Of a stretch of 33,896 nucleotides of DNA, positions 24,292 through 32,519 are shown in pieces (within the stretch, counting starts at the first letter, position 1; each line of letters begins with the position of its first letter). The notes under the pieces were generated by a model. The model worked only from the letters and a program-made list of their open reading frames with translations, was not told where the DNA came from and ran no database searches. The DNA is taken from assembly GCF_019510245.1 (NCBI RefSeq), contig NZ_JAEKKT010000221.1:1-33896 (forward strand). The letters are read 5' to 3'. The DNA is from Streptomyces sp. Lineage in GTDB: Bacteria > Actinomycetota > Actinomycetes > Streptomycetales > Streptomycetaceae. The translations under genes and the position numbers were made by a program.

Positions 24292-24858
24292 ATGAGCCGA
24301 ACCAAGCGCAGCAGGACCCGCGGCACGGCCCGCAAGCCGGCGCCCAGAATCTCGTCCCGCAGGGTGACTTCACCGACGGCGCCCACTCCGACGGCACCCG
24401 AACGCGGGTCGCCGCAGCCGGCGCCGCCCCGCGACCACACCTTCCCGCACGGCCCGCCGCGCAGGCCGACCCGCATGCGCATATCCGGGACCAACCCGTG
24501 GTCGGTCACGGTGATGAGCTTCTTCTTCCTGACGGGCCTCGGGGTGTGCGTCCTCGGCGCCGCGCTCGCCACGTCGGTGCTGCTGGACATCGTGGCCCCC
24601 GGCGAGTGGCCGACCCCGTGGGAGACGCTGATCATCGCGACGGGCGTCGTCGCCCTGGAGATCCTCCTCGGCACCGTCCTGGCCTGCCTGTGCGGCTTCA
24701 TGTACAACTACACCGCCCGTTTCAGCGGCGGCGTCGAAGTGTCCCTGACCGGCGACCTCACCGACCCACCCCCGGCCGCCCAGGCCCTCCGCCTCCTGAC
24801 ACGCCTGCCCACACGCCTCCGCCGCCCCGAAGCCGACCCCCGCCCCCGGCAGCCGTAA
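24292..24858 (+). CDS. DUF3566-like two-helix membrane protein
   Basis: The 188-residue protein has a basic, Pro/Arg/Thr-rich cytoplasmic N-terminus (1-60). A membrane core then begins NPWSVTVMSFFFLTGLGVCVLGAALATSVLLDI, followed by a short loop GEWPTPWE and a second helix LIIATGVVALEILLGTVLACLCGFMYNY. It ends TARFSGGVEVSLTGDL. The WSV...YN...GGVEV pattern matches the DUF3566 family (one member sits near gyrA in actinobacteria), whose function is unknown. AAGGAGCGG precedes ATG 24292. The 24070-24291 divergent gap contains a TAACGT -10-like site at 24257-24262. Confidence 0.8.
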   Translation: MSRTKRSRTRGTARKPAPRISSRRVTSPTAPTPTAPERGSPQPAPPRDHTFPHGPPRRPTRMRISGTNPWSVTVMSFFFLTGLGVCVLGAALATSVLLDIVAPGEWPTPWETLIIATGVVALEILLGTVLACLCGFMYNYTARFSGGVEVSLTGDLTDPPPAAQALRLLTRLPTRLRRPEADPRPRQP

Positions 24859-24875
24859 CCGCACGGACAGCCACA

Positions 24876-24905
24876 AGGGCGGCACCCCTTCCGAGGTGCC
24901 GCCCT
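24876..24905 (+). terminator. Hairpin terminator after the DUF3566-like gene
   Basis: AGGGCGGCACC (24876-24886) pairs exactly with GGTGCCGCCCT (24895-24905) around an 8-base loop. There is no U-tract. It lies between the plus-strand gene and the minus-strand tRNA, and may serve both. Confidence 0.85.
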
Positions 24906-24935
24906 GTCGTCCGTCCTGCCAGGTCAGGCAGTCAG

Positions 24936-25007
24936 AGGCCGTGGCGGGAATCGAACCCACGTAACTCGCTTTGCAGGCGAGTCCCTAAACCACTCGGGCA
25001 CACGGCC
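24936..25007 (-). tRNA. tRNA-Cys (anticodon GCA)
   Basis: The minus strand folds as a 72-nt cloverleaf: acceptor stem GGCCGTG/CACGGCC, anticodon arm CTCGC-CTGCAAA-GCGAG with GCA (complement of 24972-24974), and T arm GTGGG-TTCGATT-CCCGC. The discriminator base is U, as expected for cysteine. CCA is not encoded. Confidence 0.96.
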
Positions 25008-25199
25008 GTGTGCGTGACTTGAACGTACGGGGCTGCGAGGGAGGGGCTCAAGGGGATCGGTGGGGCTGCAACGGGACTGCCATACGGCGTTCATGAATCG
25101 GGGCCACGGGGCGGGGCGGCGGGTGTACGACCAAGGTCGGAGGTGGGGTGGGGCTTGCGACAGGGGTCAGAGTGGGGGTCGGGCCTTACCGTGGTCGGC

Positions 25200-26630
25200 A
25201 TGACCGCACTTGAGCCGAGCGACGCCGTTGTCGCGGACGAGACCCCCGACAGAGCCGATGCGGGCGGTGTGCTGGGGCGGTCGTATCGGGCGTTGAGTGT
25301 CGGGATCGTGTCCGTCGTGCTGCTCATCGCCTTCGAGGCGACGGCCGTCGGGACGGCGATGCCCGTCGCGGCCCGGGAGCTGGACGGGGTGTCGCTGTAC
25401 GCGTTCGCCTTCTCCGGGTACTTCACGACCAGCCTGTTCGGGATGGTGCTGGCCGGGCAGTGGTCGGACCGTAAGGGGCCGCTCGGGGCGCTGACGACGG
25501 GGATCGGGGCCTTCGCCGCCGGGCTGGTGGTGGCCGGGACCGCGCAGGGCATGTGGGTGTTCATCGCGGGACGGGCCGTGCAGGGGCTCGGCGGCGGGCT
25601 GGTCATCGTCGCGCTGTACGTCGTGGTGGGGCGGGCCTACCCGGAGCGGTTGCGGCCCGCGATCATGGCCGCCTTCGCCGCGGGCTGGGTGGTGCCGTCC
25701 ATCGTCGGGCCGCTGGCCGCGGGCGCGGTGACCGAGCAACTCGGGTGGCGGTGGGTGTTCCTCGGGATCCCGGTGCTCGTGGTCTTCCCGGTGGCGCTCG
25801 CCCTGCCGCAGATACGGCGCCGGGCCGGCGGGCCGGTGGCGGAAGAAGGGGGTCACGGGGCCTTCGACCGGCGGCGGATCCGGCTCGCCTTCGGTATCTC
25901 GCTCGGTGCGGGGCTGCTGCAGTACGCGGCCCAGGATCTGCGGTGGGTGTCGGTGGTACCCGGACTGCTCGGCGGTGCGCTGCTGGTGCCCGCCGTGCTC
26001 GGGCTGCTGCCCCGCGGAACGTACCGGGCGGTGCGGGGCCTGCCCTCCGTCGTCCTGCTGCGCGGGGTCGCGGCCGGCGCCTTCGTCTCCGCCGAGTCCT
26101 TCGTGCCGCTGATGCTCGTCACCCAGCGGGGCCTGTCACCGACCCTCGCCGGGTTCTCGCTGGCGGCGGGCGGCGTGACCTGGGCGGTGGGCTCGTGGGT
26201 GCAGGCGCGGCCGCGGATGGAGCCGTACCGCGAGCGGCTGATGACGCTCGGGATGGTGCTGGTGGCGGCGGCGGTCGCCACGGCGCCGACGGTGCTCGTG
26301 TCCGGCGTGCCGGTGTGGACGGTCGCCGTCGCCTGGGCCTTCGGCTGCTTCGGGATGGGGCTGGTGATCGCCTCGGCCAGCGTGCTGATGCTCCGGCTCT
26401 CCGCCCCGGCCGAGGCCGGCGCCAACTCCGCGGCCCTGCAGATCTCCGACGCCCTCTCGAACGTCGTCCTGCTCGCCGTGGCCGGCGCGGCCTTCGCCTC
26501 CCTCGGCGGCGGCAGCATGACGGGGGCGGGCTCCGGGTCGCACCCGGCCGCCTTCGCCGCGGTGTTCCTGCCGATGGCGGCGGTGGCCCTCGCCGGGGCC
26601 TGGGTGACGACCCGGCTCCGTGATCTGTGA
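25200..26630 (+). CDS. MFS transporter (probable drug/multidrug efflux)
   Basis: The 476-residue protein has 12 or more hydrophobic helices. Helix 1 begins RALSVGIVSVVLLIAFEATAVGTAMPVAARELDG, the alternating pattern of EmrB/QacA-type exporters, and motif A reads AGQWSDRKGPLGAL. A helix-5 motif-C-like GWVVPSIVGPLAAGAV supports drug/proton antiport. The substrate is unknown. The ATG at 25200 comes after GTGGTCGGC with no strong ribosome site. The gap 25008-25199 shows no other gene. Confidence 0.88.
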   Translation: MTALEPSDAVVADETPDRADAGGVLGRSYRALSVGIVSVVLLIAFEATAVGTAMPVAARELDGVSLYAFAFSGYFTTSLFGMVLAGQWSDRKGPLGALTTGIGAFAAGLVVAGTAQGMWVFIAGRAVQGLGGGLVIVALYVVVGRAYPERLRPAIMAAFAAGWVVPSIVGPLAAGAVTEQLGWRWVFLGIPVLVVFPVALALPQIRRRAGGPVAEEGGHGAFDRRRIRLAFGISLGAGLLQYAAQDLRWVSVVPGLLGGALLVPAVLGLLPRGTYRAVRGLPSVVLLRGVAAGAFVSAESFVPLMLVTQRGLSPTLAGFSLAAGGVTWAVGSWVQARPRMEPYRERLMTLGMVLVAAAVATAPTVLVSGVPVWTVAVAWAFGCFGMGLVIASASVLMLRLSAPAEAGANSAALQISDALSNVVLLAVAGAAFASLGGGSMTGAGSGSHPAAFAAVFLPMAAVALAGAWVTTRLRDL

Positions 26631-26744
26631 CGTGAGTCCCACCCGGGGGTGAGGCGGCCTCGTCCGCACGTTGACAGTCACGGGGCGCCGGTAGGGTGGC
26701 CCGGTTGTCATACGTAGCCGCCCGACCCCCTTACTACGGAGACC

Positions 26745-28607
26745 GTGACTACCACCCGCCCGTCGCCCGCCACCACCCTCAACGGAGGGCCCTCCGGGCT
26801 CACACCTATGTCTGCTTCCTCCGCCGCCGCTTCCACCTCCCACCACCTCTCGCCGGCCTTCCCCGGCCGGGCGCCCTGGGGTACCGCCAGCAAGCTGCGT
26901 GCCTGGCAGCAGGCGGCCATGGAGAAGTACGTCCAGGAGCAGCCGCGCGACTTCCTGGCCGTGGCCACGCCCGGCGCCGGGAAGACGACGTTCGCACTGA
27001 CGCTCGCCTCCTGGCTGCTGCACCACCACGTCGTGCAGCAGATCACCGTCGTCGCCCCCACCGAGCACCTGAAGAAGCAGTGGGCGGAGGCCGCGGCGAG
27101 GATAGGGATCAAGCTCGATCCCGAGTACAGCGCCGGACCGCTCAGCCGGGAGTACGACGGGGTCGCCGTGACGTACGCCGGTGTCGGCGTGCGGCCCATG
27201 CTGCACCGCAACCGCTCCGAGCAGCGCAAGACCCTCGTCATCCTCGACGAGATCCACCACGCCGGTGACTCCAAGTCCTGGGGCGAGGCCTGCCTGGAGG
27301 CGTTCGAGCCGGCGACCCGGCGGCTGGCGCTGACCGGTACGCCGTTCCGGTCGGACACCAACCCCATCCCCTTCGTGACGTACGAGGAGGGGCAGGACGG
27401 CATCCGGCGGTCCGCCGCCGACTACACCTACGGGTACGGCAACGCGCTCGCCGACCACGTCGTCCGCCCCGTCATCTTCCTGAGCTACAGCGGCAACATG
27501 CGCTGGCGCACCAAGGCCGGTGACGAGATCGCCGCCCGGCTCGGCGAGCCGATGACCAAGGACGCGGTCAGCCAGGCCTGGCGTACGGCGCTCGACCCGC
27601 GCGGCGAGTGGATGCCGGCCGTGCTGCGCGCCGCCGACCAGCGGCTGACCGAGGTGCGCAAGGGCATCCCCGACGCGGGTGCCCTCGTCATCGCCTCCGA
27701 CCAGGACTCGGCCCGCGCCTACGCCAAGCTGATCCGCGAGATCACGGGGACGAAGGCGACCGTGGTCCTCTCCGACGACACCGGCGCGTCCAAGCGCATC
27801 GACGACTTCAGCGCCGGCGACGACCGGTGGATGGTCGCGGTGCGGATGGTGTCCGAGGGCGTCGACGTGCCCCGGCTGGCGGTCGGGGTCTACGCGACGA
27901 CCATCTCCACCCCTCTCTTCTTCGCCCAGGCCGTCGGCCGGTTCGTGCGCTCCCGGCGGCGCGGCGAGACCGCGTCCGTGTTCCTGCCGACCGTCCCGGA
28001 TCTGCTGACCTTCGCCAACGAGATGGAGGTCGAGCGCGACCACGCCCTCGACAAGCCCAAGAAGGAGGGCGAGGAGGACCCTTACGCCGAGTCCGAGAAG
28101 GAGATGGAGGAGGCGAACAAGGAGCAGGACGAGGACACCGGCGAGCAGGAGCAGTTCGCCTTCGAGGCGCTGGAGTCCGAGGCCGTCTTCGACCGGGTGC
28201 TCTACGACGGCGCCGAGTTCGGCATGCAGGCCCACCCGGGGAGCGAGGAGGAGCAGGACTACCTCGGCATCCCGGGACTCCTCGAACCCGACCAGGTGCA
28301 GCTGCTGTTGCAGAAGCGGCAGGCCCGGCAGATCGCGCACAGCCGCAAGAAGCCGGACACCGAGGCGGACCTGCTGGAGCTGCCGGCGGAGCGGCGGCCG
28401 GTCGTCTCCCACAAGGAGATGATGGAGCTGCGGAAGCAGCTGAACACGATGGTCAGCGCGTATGTCCACCAGAGCGGCAAGCCGCACGGGGTGATCCACA
28501 CGGAGCTGCGGCGGGTGTGCGGGGGGCCGCCGAGTGCGGAGGCCACGGCGGGGCAGTTGCGGCAGCGGATCGCCAAGGTGCAGGAGTGGGCTACCCGGAT
28601 GAGGTAG
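26745..28607 (+). CDS. DEAD/DEAH-box (SF2) helicase with acidic insert
   Basis: The 620-residue protein is a RadD/Ssl2-like SF2 helicase. Walker A is ATPGAGKTT (residues 74-82), motif II DEIHH (168-172), motif III ALTGTPFRSD, and the C-terminal domain has VRMVSEGVDVPRLAVGVYATTISTPLFFAQAVGRFVRSRR (motifs V and VI). A Lys/Glu-rich segment of about 35 residues (about 434-470) follows, then a C-terminal alpha-helical region with LLQKRQARQIAHSRKK. It probably remodels nucleic acid in repair or RNA turnover, not further assignable. GTG 26745 has ACGGAGAC upstream. The Thr/Ser/Pro-rich first 45 residues may be flexible; ATG 26808 is a possible later start. Confidence 0.9.
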   Translation: MTTTRPSPATTLNGGPSGLTPMSASSAAASTSHHLSPAFPGRAPWGTASKLRAWQQAAMEKYVQEQPRDFLAVATPGAGKTTFALTLASWLLHHHVVQQITVVAPTEHLKKQWAEAAARIGIKLDPEYSAGPLSREYDGVAVTYAGVGVRPMLHRNRSEQRKTLVILDEIHHAGDSKSWGEACLEAFEPATRRLALTGTPFRSDTNPIPFVTYEEGQDGIRRSAADYTYGYGNALADHVVRPVIFLSYSGNMRWRTKAGDEIAARLGEPMTKDAVSQAWRTALDPRGEWMPAVLRAADQRLTEVRKGIPDAGALVIASDQDSARAYAKLIREITGTKATVVLSDDTGASKRIDDFSAGDDRWMVAVRMVSEGVDVPRLAVGVYATTISTPLFFAQAVGRFVRSRRRGETASVFLPTVPDLLTFANEMEVERDHALDKPKKEGEEDPYAESEKEMEEANKEQDEDTGEQEQFAFEALESEAVFDRVLYDGAEFGMQAHPGSEEEQDYLGIPGLLEPDQVQLLLQKRQARQIAHSRKKPDTEADLLELPAERRPVVSHKEMMELRKQLNTMVSAYVHQSGKPHGVIHTELRRVCGGPPSAEATAGQLRQRIAKVQEWATRMR

Positions 28608-28625
28608 TTCGTCGGCCGCGGGTGA

Positions 28626-28697
28626 GTGGGGGGCTGGTCGCGCAGTTCCTCCCCCAGCCTTCGGCCGGGGGTACCCCCAGCGCCCCTGAAGGGGCGC
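28626..28697 (-). repeat. Copy 3 of the recurrent intergenic element, interrupted by a nested palindrome
   Basis: GGGGGCTGGTCGCGCAGTTCC matches the core of copy 2. Before the closing GCGCCCC-TGAA-GGGGCGC hairpin (28680-28697) it carries an extra segment CCCCCAGCC-TTC-GGCCGGGGG plus GTACCCCCA that is absent from copies 1 and 2. The final hairpin could terminate the helicase transcript. Confidence 0.65.
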
Positions 28698-28711
28698 GTC
28701 ACGTCGGCGCA

Positions 28712-28731
28712 TACCGCCGCAAACTGCGGTA
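28712..28731. promoter_or_regulatory. Inverted repeat in the helicase-IclR gap (possible operator)
   Basis: TACCGC (28712-28717) and GCGGTA (28726-28731) are perfect arms 8 bp apart; a TACCGGTA palindrome follows at 28737-28744. They lie about 250 bp before the IclR gene. A TACTGT -10-like site at 28793-28798 is between. The rest of 28745-28977 holds nothing I recognise. Confidence 0.35.
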
Positions 28732-28977
28732 GTCCATACCGGTACGTGACCGGATTCTGGACGAAGGCTTCCGCTCAGCGAACCCGCACCGCTACTGTCC
28801 GGCTACGCACACGCCCCGTGGCAGCGCCGCCGCGGAGCGCAGCCGTGAAGCGACTGGGCCCGGAGCCGCCGGGCCGCCATGCCGATCGGCGGCCTCTGAA
28901 GCGCGTCGCTGACGGGACTCGGCGACGCATCCGCCGCGTCGGAGGTTGCCGGCCTCACCACTTAAGGAGTGGGCGTC

Positions 28978-29619
28978 GTGACCGCGGAGACCTCTCAGAC
29001 GCTCGACCGGGGACTCAGAGTCCTCAAACTGCTGGCCGACACGGACCACGGGCTGACCGTCACCGAGCTTTCCAACAAACTGGGCGTGAACCGGACCGTG
29101 GTGTACCGGTTGCTCGCCACGCTGGAGCAGCATGCGCTGGTACGGCGCGACCTGGGCGGGCGAGCCCGGGTCGGGCTGGGGGTGCTGCGTCTCGGCCGGC
29201 AGGTGCATCCGCTGGTACGGGAGGCAGCGCTGCCGGCGCTGCGGTCGCTCGCCGAGGACATCGGAGCGACGGCGCACCTGACGCTGGTCGACGGGACCGA
29301 GGCGCTCGCCGTCGCGGTCGTCGAGCCTACCTGGACCGACTATCACGTGGCCTACCGGGCCGGGTTCCGGCATCCGCTGGACCGCGGCGCCGCGGGCAAG
29401 GCGATCCTGGCCGCCCGGCACTCGCCGCGGAACGACCCCGGGTACACGCTGACCCACGGCGAACTGGAGGCCGGGGCGAGTGGGGCCGCGGCGCCGCTGA
29501 TCGGGGTCACCGGCGTCGAGGGCAGCGTGGGCGTCGTGATGCTGGCCGACGCGGTGCCGGAACGGGTCGGTACCCGGGTCATGGACGCGGCCCGGGAGGT
29601 CGCGGAGGCGTTGCGCTGA
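28978..29619 (+). CDS. IclR-family transcriptional regulator
   Basis: The 213-residue protein has a winged helix at about residues 5-70 (SQTLDRGLRVLKLLADTDHGLTVTELSNKLGVNRTVVYRLLATLEQHALVRRD) and an IclR effector domain (about 80-210) including TAHLTLVDGTEALAVAVVEP and RHPLDRGAAGKAIL. It is shorter than the usual ~250 residues, lacking part of the middle of the effector domain after KAILAARHS. GTG 28978 is eight bases after AAGGAG; GTG 28969 would overlap that site. No catabolic target is adjacent. Confidence 0.9.
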   Translation: MTAETSQTLDRGLRVLKLLADTDHGLTVTELSNKLGVNRTVVYRLLATLEQHALVRRDLGGRARVGLGVLRLGRQVHPLVREAALPALRSLAEDIGATAHLTLVDGTEALAVAVVEPTWTDYHVAYRAGFRHPLDRGAAGKAILAARHSPRNDPGYTLTHGELEAGASGAAAPLIGVTGVEGSVGVVMLADAVPERVGTRVMDAAREVAEALR

Positions 29620-29697
29620 CCGGAGCCGGCAGGGGAGGCGCGGCGCGGGCGGTGCGGTGGGCGGGGTCGGGGCGGTGGCCTGAACAGGGCGCCACGT

Positions 29698-29703
29698 TAG
29701 ATT
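29698..29703 (+). promoter_or_regulatory. -10-like element for a probably leaderless transcript
   Basis: TAGATT fits TANNNT and ends six bases before the GTG at 29710, so transcription would start at or next to the start codon. No ribosome site precedes the GTG. The -35 region is weak. Confidence 0.45.
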
Positions 29704-29709
29704 GACTCC

Positions 29710-30498
29710 GTGCTCTCACGTCTCACGCGTCTCCAGGCCGTCGCCGTCTGTGCGGTTCCCGTCGTGGCCCTGATCGGTACGGCCGTCTTCGCGCCGTTGC
29801 CGTTCTCGGTGGCCCAGCCCGGGATGACGGCGAACGTGCTCGGCGCCAACAGGGGCACCCCGGTGATCACCGTCTCCGGGGCGCCCACCCGCACGACCAG
29901 CGGGCAGTTGCGGATGACGACGATCGAGGCGACCGGGCCGGACGCGCGGGTCTCGCTCGGCGACGTGATCGGCAACTGGTTCCGGACGGACCGCGCGGTG
30001 ATGCCGCGCGACGCGGTCTACCCGAGCGGCGACAACGTCCAGGAGATCGAGCAGCACAACACCGAGCAGATGCAGCAGTCGCAGGACGCGGCGGCCCAGG
30101 CCGCGCTGAAGTACCTCGACCTGAGCGCGAGCAAGGTCAAGGTGACGCTGAAGCTGGCGGATGTGGGCGGGCCGAGCGCGGGGCTGCTGTTCTCGCTCGG
30201 GATCATCGACAAGCTGGACGGGAACGGCAGCGGGGGCGACCTCACCGGCGGCAGGAACATCGCCGGCACGGGGACCATCAGTGCGGACGGTGCGGTGGGG
30301 GCCGTGGGCGGGGTCGCGCTGAAGACGCAGGCCGCGCGGCGGGACGGGGCGACGGTGTTCCTCGTGCCGAAGGGCGAGTGCGGGGACGCCAAGGCGGAGT
30401 TGCCGAAGGGGTTGCGGCTGGTGCCGGTGACGACGCTGAAGGGGGCCGTGTCCGATCTGGTGGCCCTGGAGAAGGGGGAGAAGGTCCCCGGCTGCTGA
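29710..30498 (+). CDS. Membrane-anchored Lon-like serine protease (S16 domain)
   Basis: The 262-residue protein has an N-terminal signal anchor (LQAVAVCAVPVVALIGTAVFAPLPFSVAQPG) and an extracytoplasmic part. The C-terminal Lon-type domain carries catalytic Ser156 in GGPSAGLLFSLGI and Lys205 in GGVALKTQAARRDGA. The G-T-G-T-I-S-A-D-G segment between them is the conserved Lon core. Related YlbL-type proteins have a PDZ domain between anchor and protease; here the middle (about 45-120) has no clear PDZ carboxylate loop and may be degenerate. Substrates are unknown. GTG 29710 has no ribosome site and is probably leaderless. It converges on the AsnC gene with only five bases between them. Confidence 0.87.
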   Translation: MLSRLTRLQAVAVCAVPVVALIGTAVFAPLPFSVAQPGMTANVLGANRGTPVITVSGAPTRTTSGQLRMTTIEATGPDARVSLGDVIGNWFRTDRAVMPRDAVYPSGDNVQEIEQHNTEQMQQSQDAAAQAALKYLDLSASKVKVTLKLADVGGPSAGLLFSLGIIDKLDGNGSGGDLTGGRNIAGTGTISADGAVGAVGGVALKTQAARRDGATVFLVPKGECGDAKAELPKGLRLVPVTTLKGAVSDLVALEKGEKVPGC

Positions 30499-30503
30499 GC
30501 CCC

Positions 30504-30980
30504 TCACCGGTCGCTGTCCGCCGCCGCCTGTTCCACCAGCGGGATGATGCGCAGCGGCACGGGGTTCTCCATGACGATCGCCGTGGAGGCCCGGACGATG
30601 CCGTCGAAACCGACGACCCGGTCGATCACCCGCTGGAGGTCGGCGTTGGAGCGGGCCACCAGCCGGCACTGCATGTCGCCGGTGCCGGTGGTGGTGTGGA
30701 GTTCCAGCACCTCCGGGACGGTCGCCAGGTGTGCTCGTACGTCCGGGCCCTGGCCCTGGCGGATCTGGAGGGTGGCGAACGCGGTGACCGGGTAGCCGAG
30801 GGCCGCGGGGTCCACCTGGGGGCCGAACCCCTGGATCACGCCGTTCGACTGGAGCCGGTCCAGGCGCGCCTGCACGGTGCCGCGGGCCACGCCCAGCCGC
30901 CGGGACATCTCCAGGACCCCGATGCGCGGCTCCCTCGCCAGCAGCACCAGGATCCGCCCGTCCAGATGATCGATCGCCAT
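30504..30980 (-). CDS. AsnC/Lrp-family transcriptional regulator
   Basis: The 158-residue protein has an N-terminal helix-turn-helix (MAIDHLDGRILVLLAREPRIGVLEMSRRLGVARGTVQARLDRLQSNGVI) and a C-terminal RAM domain (about 65-150) that binds amino acids and forms oligomers. It is divergent from the hppD gene with 121 bp between starts, an arrangement in which such a regulator usually controls the neighbour. Tyrosine or a catabolite is a plausible effector, by inference. Confidence 0.93.
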   Translation of the reverse strand: MAIDHLDGRILVLLAREPRIGVLEMSRRLGVARGTVQARLDRLQSNGVIQGFGPQVDPAALGYPVTAFATLQIRQGQGPDVRAHLATVPEVLELHTTTGTGDMQCRLVARSNADLQRVIDRVVGFDGIVRASTAIVMENPVPLRIIPLVEQAAADSDR

Positions 30981-31101
30981 GCCCGCCTCCGGATGGTCAC
31001 CCTGTACAGAAAGTTCGCCGATGGCGCCTTTTCACTGAGCATATTGCCCAGGAGAAACGACATCTATTGCACACCTTGCGGGGCGGGTTCACCCTTCGGA
31101 C
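30981..31101. promoter_or_regulatory. Divergent AsnC-hppD control region
   Basis: The 121-bp gap is more AT-rich than its surroundings and should contain both promoters and AsnC/Lrp sites. Two ATTGC-containing stretches (about 31041-31046 and 31069-31074) are possible half sites. No perfect palindrome is evident. Confidence 0.5.
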
Positions 31102-32250
31102 ATGACGCAGACCACAGAGCACACTCCCGTTGCGACCGCCCGGCAGGGCGACCCCTTCCCGGTCAAGGGAATGGACGCGGTCGTCTTCGCCGTGGGCAAC
31201 GCCAAGCAGGCGGCCCACTACTACTCCACCGCCTTCGGCATGCGGCTGGTCGCGTACTCCGGTCCGGAGACCGGGAGCCGTGAGACCGCGAGCTACGTCC
31301 TGGAGAACGGCTCGGCCCGGTTCGTGCTCACCTCCGTCATCAAGCCGGACACCGAGTGGGGCCACTTCCTCTCCCGCCACGTGGCCGAGCACGGCGACGG
31401 GGTCGTCGACCTCGCCATCGAGGTCCCGGACGCCCGCGCGGCGTACGCGTACGCGGTCGAGCACGGCGCGCGGCCGGTGGCCGAGCCGTACGAACTCAAG
31501 GACGAGCACGGCACCGTCGTCCTCGCCGCGATCGCCACGTACGGCGAGACCCGCCACACCCTCGTCGAGCGGACCGGGTACGACGGCCCGTACCTCCCCG
31601 GCTTCGTCGCCGCCGCCCCGATCGTCGAGCCGCCCGCCCGGCGCACCTTCCAGGCCGTCGACCACTGCGTCGGCAACGTCGAACTCGGCCGGATGAACGA
31701 ATGGGTCGACTTCTACCACCGGGTCATGGGCTTCACGAACATGAAGGAGTTCGTGGGCGACGACATCGCCACCGAGTACAGCGCCCTGATGTCGAAGGTG
31801 GTCGCCGACGGCACCCTCAAGGTCAAGTTCCCGATCAACGAACCGGCGATCGCGAAGAAGAAGTCGCAGATCGACGAGTACCTGGAGTTCTACGGCGGGG
31901 CGGGCGTCCAGCACATCGCGCTCAACACCAACGACATCGTCGAGACGGTACGGACGATGCGCGCGGCCGGTGTCGAGTTCCTGGACACCCCCGGCTCCTA
32001 CTACGACACCCTCGGCGAGTGGGTCGGCGACACCCGGGTCCCGGTCGACACCCTGCGCGAGCTGAAGATCCTCGCCGACCGCGACGAGGACGGCTACCTG
32101 CTGCAGATCTTCACCAAGCCGGTCCAGGACCGCCCGACGGTCTTCTTCGAGATCATCGAACGCCACGGCTCCATGGGCTTCGGCAAGGGCAACTTCAAGG
32201 CCCTCTTCGAAGCCATCGAACGAGAGCAGGACCGCCGCGGCAACCTGTGA
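31102..32250 (+). CDS. hppD: 4-hydroxyphenylpyruvate dioxygenase
   Basis: The 382-residue enzyme converts 4-hydroxyphenylpyruvate to homogentisate in tyrosine catabolism using Fe(II) and O2. It has two vicinal-oxygen-chelate domains. The iron ligands are His188 (AVDHCVGNV), His271 (VQHIALNTND) and Glu350 (FFEIIERHG). Other signatures are DFYHRVMGF, DEYLEFYGGAGVQHIAL and the C-terminal GSMGFGKGNFKALFEAIEREQ. Length fits the family. The product can also feed pyomelanin formation. No homogentisate dioxygenase gene is in the window. It is divergent from the AsnC regulator, its likely controller. A 22-bp tandem array starts on its stop codon. Confidence 0.97.
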   Translation: MTQTTEHTPVATARQGDPFPVKGMDAVVFAVGNAKQAAHYYSTAFGMRLVAYSGPETGSRETASYVLENGSARFVLTSVIKPDTEWGHFLSRHVAEHGDGVVDLAIEVPDARAAYAYAVEHGARPVAEPYELKDEHGTVVLAAIATYGETRHTLVERTGYDGPYLPGFVAAAPIVEPPARRTFQAVDHCVGNVELGRMNEWVDFYHRVMGFTNMKEFVGDDIATEYSALMSKVVADGTLKVKFPINEPAIAKKKSQIDEYLEFYGGAGVQHIALNTNDIVETVRTMRAAGVEFLDTPGSYYDTLGEWVGDTRVPVDTLRELKILADRDEDGYLLQIFTKPVQDRPTVFFEIIERHGSMGFGKGNFKALFEAIEREQDRRGNL

Positions 32251-32416
32251 CCCCCGGCCCGTCGGCCTGCGACCGCAGACCTGTCGGCGGGTGACCGCGG
32301 GCCCGTCGGCTTGTGACCGCGGGCCTGTCAGCGGGTGACCCCGGGCCTGTCGACGGCCTGTGCCCCCTGGCCCGTCGGCCACCGTCCTGTGCCCCCTGGC
32401 CCGTCGGCCACTGTCC
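32248..32416. repeat. Second 22-bp tandem array, starting at the hppD stop codon
   Basis: GAC recurs at 32249, 32271, 32293, 32315 and 32337, exactly 22 bp apart; four of the five are TGAC. The unit reads TGACCGCGGGCCYGTCRGC plus three bases. From 32359 it changes to two 29-bp units beginning TGTGCCCCCTGGCCCGTCGG (32359-32387 and 32388-32416) that differ at one base. The first unit begins at the TGA stop codon. The remaining gap 32417-32519 is GC-rich with no gene. Confidence 0.92.
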
Positions 32417-32519
32417 TGCCCTGCGGCCGGGCACGTCGGCCCGCGGCCACCTTCCTTCCGCCGTGACGGTGATCGGCCGCGGCGGTGTGTCCCGGCGGTG
32501 CCCGGCCGCCGGGGCCGTG

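Noticed and set aside
28626..29705. Long plus-strand ORF overlapping the IclR gene
   Set aside because: It is Arg/Gly/Ala-rich and out of frame with IclR, whose codon use and domains are clear.
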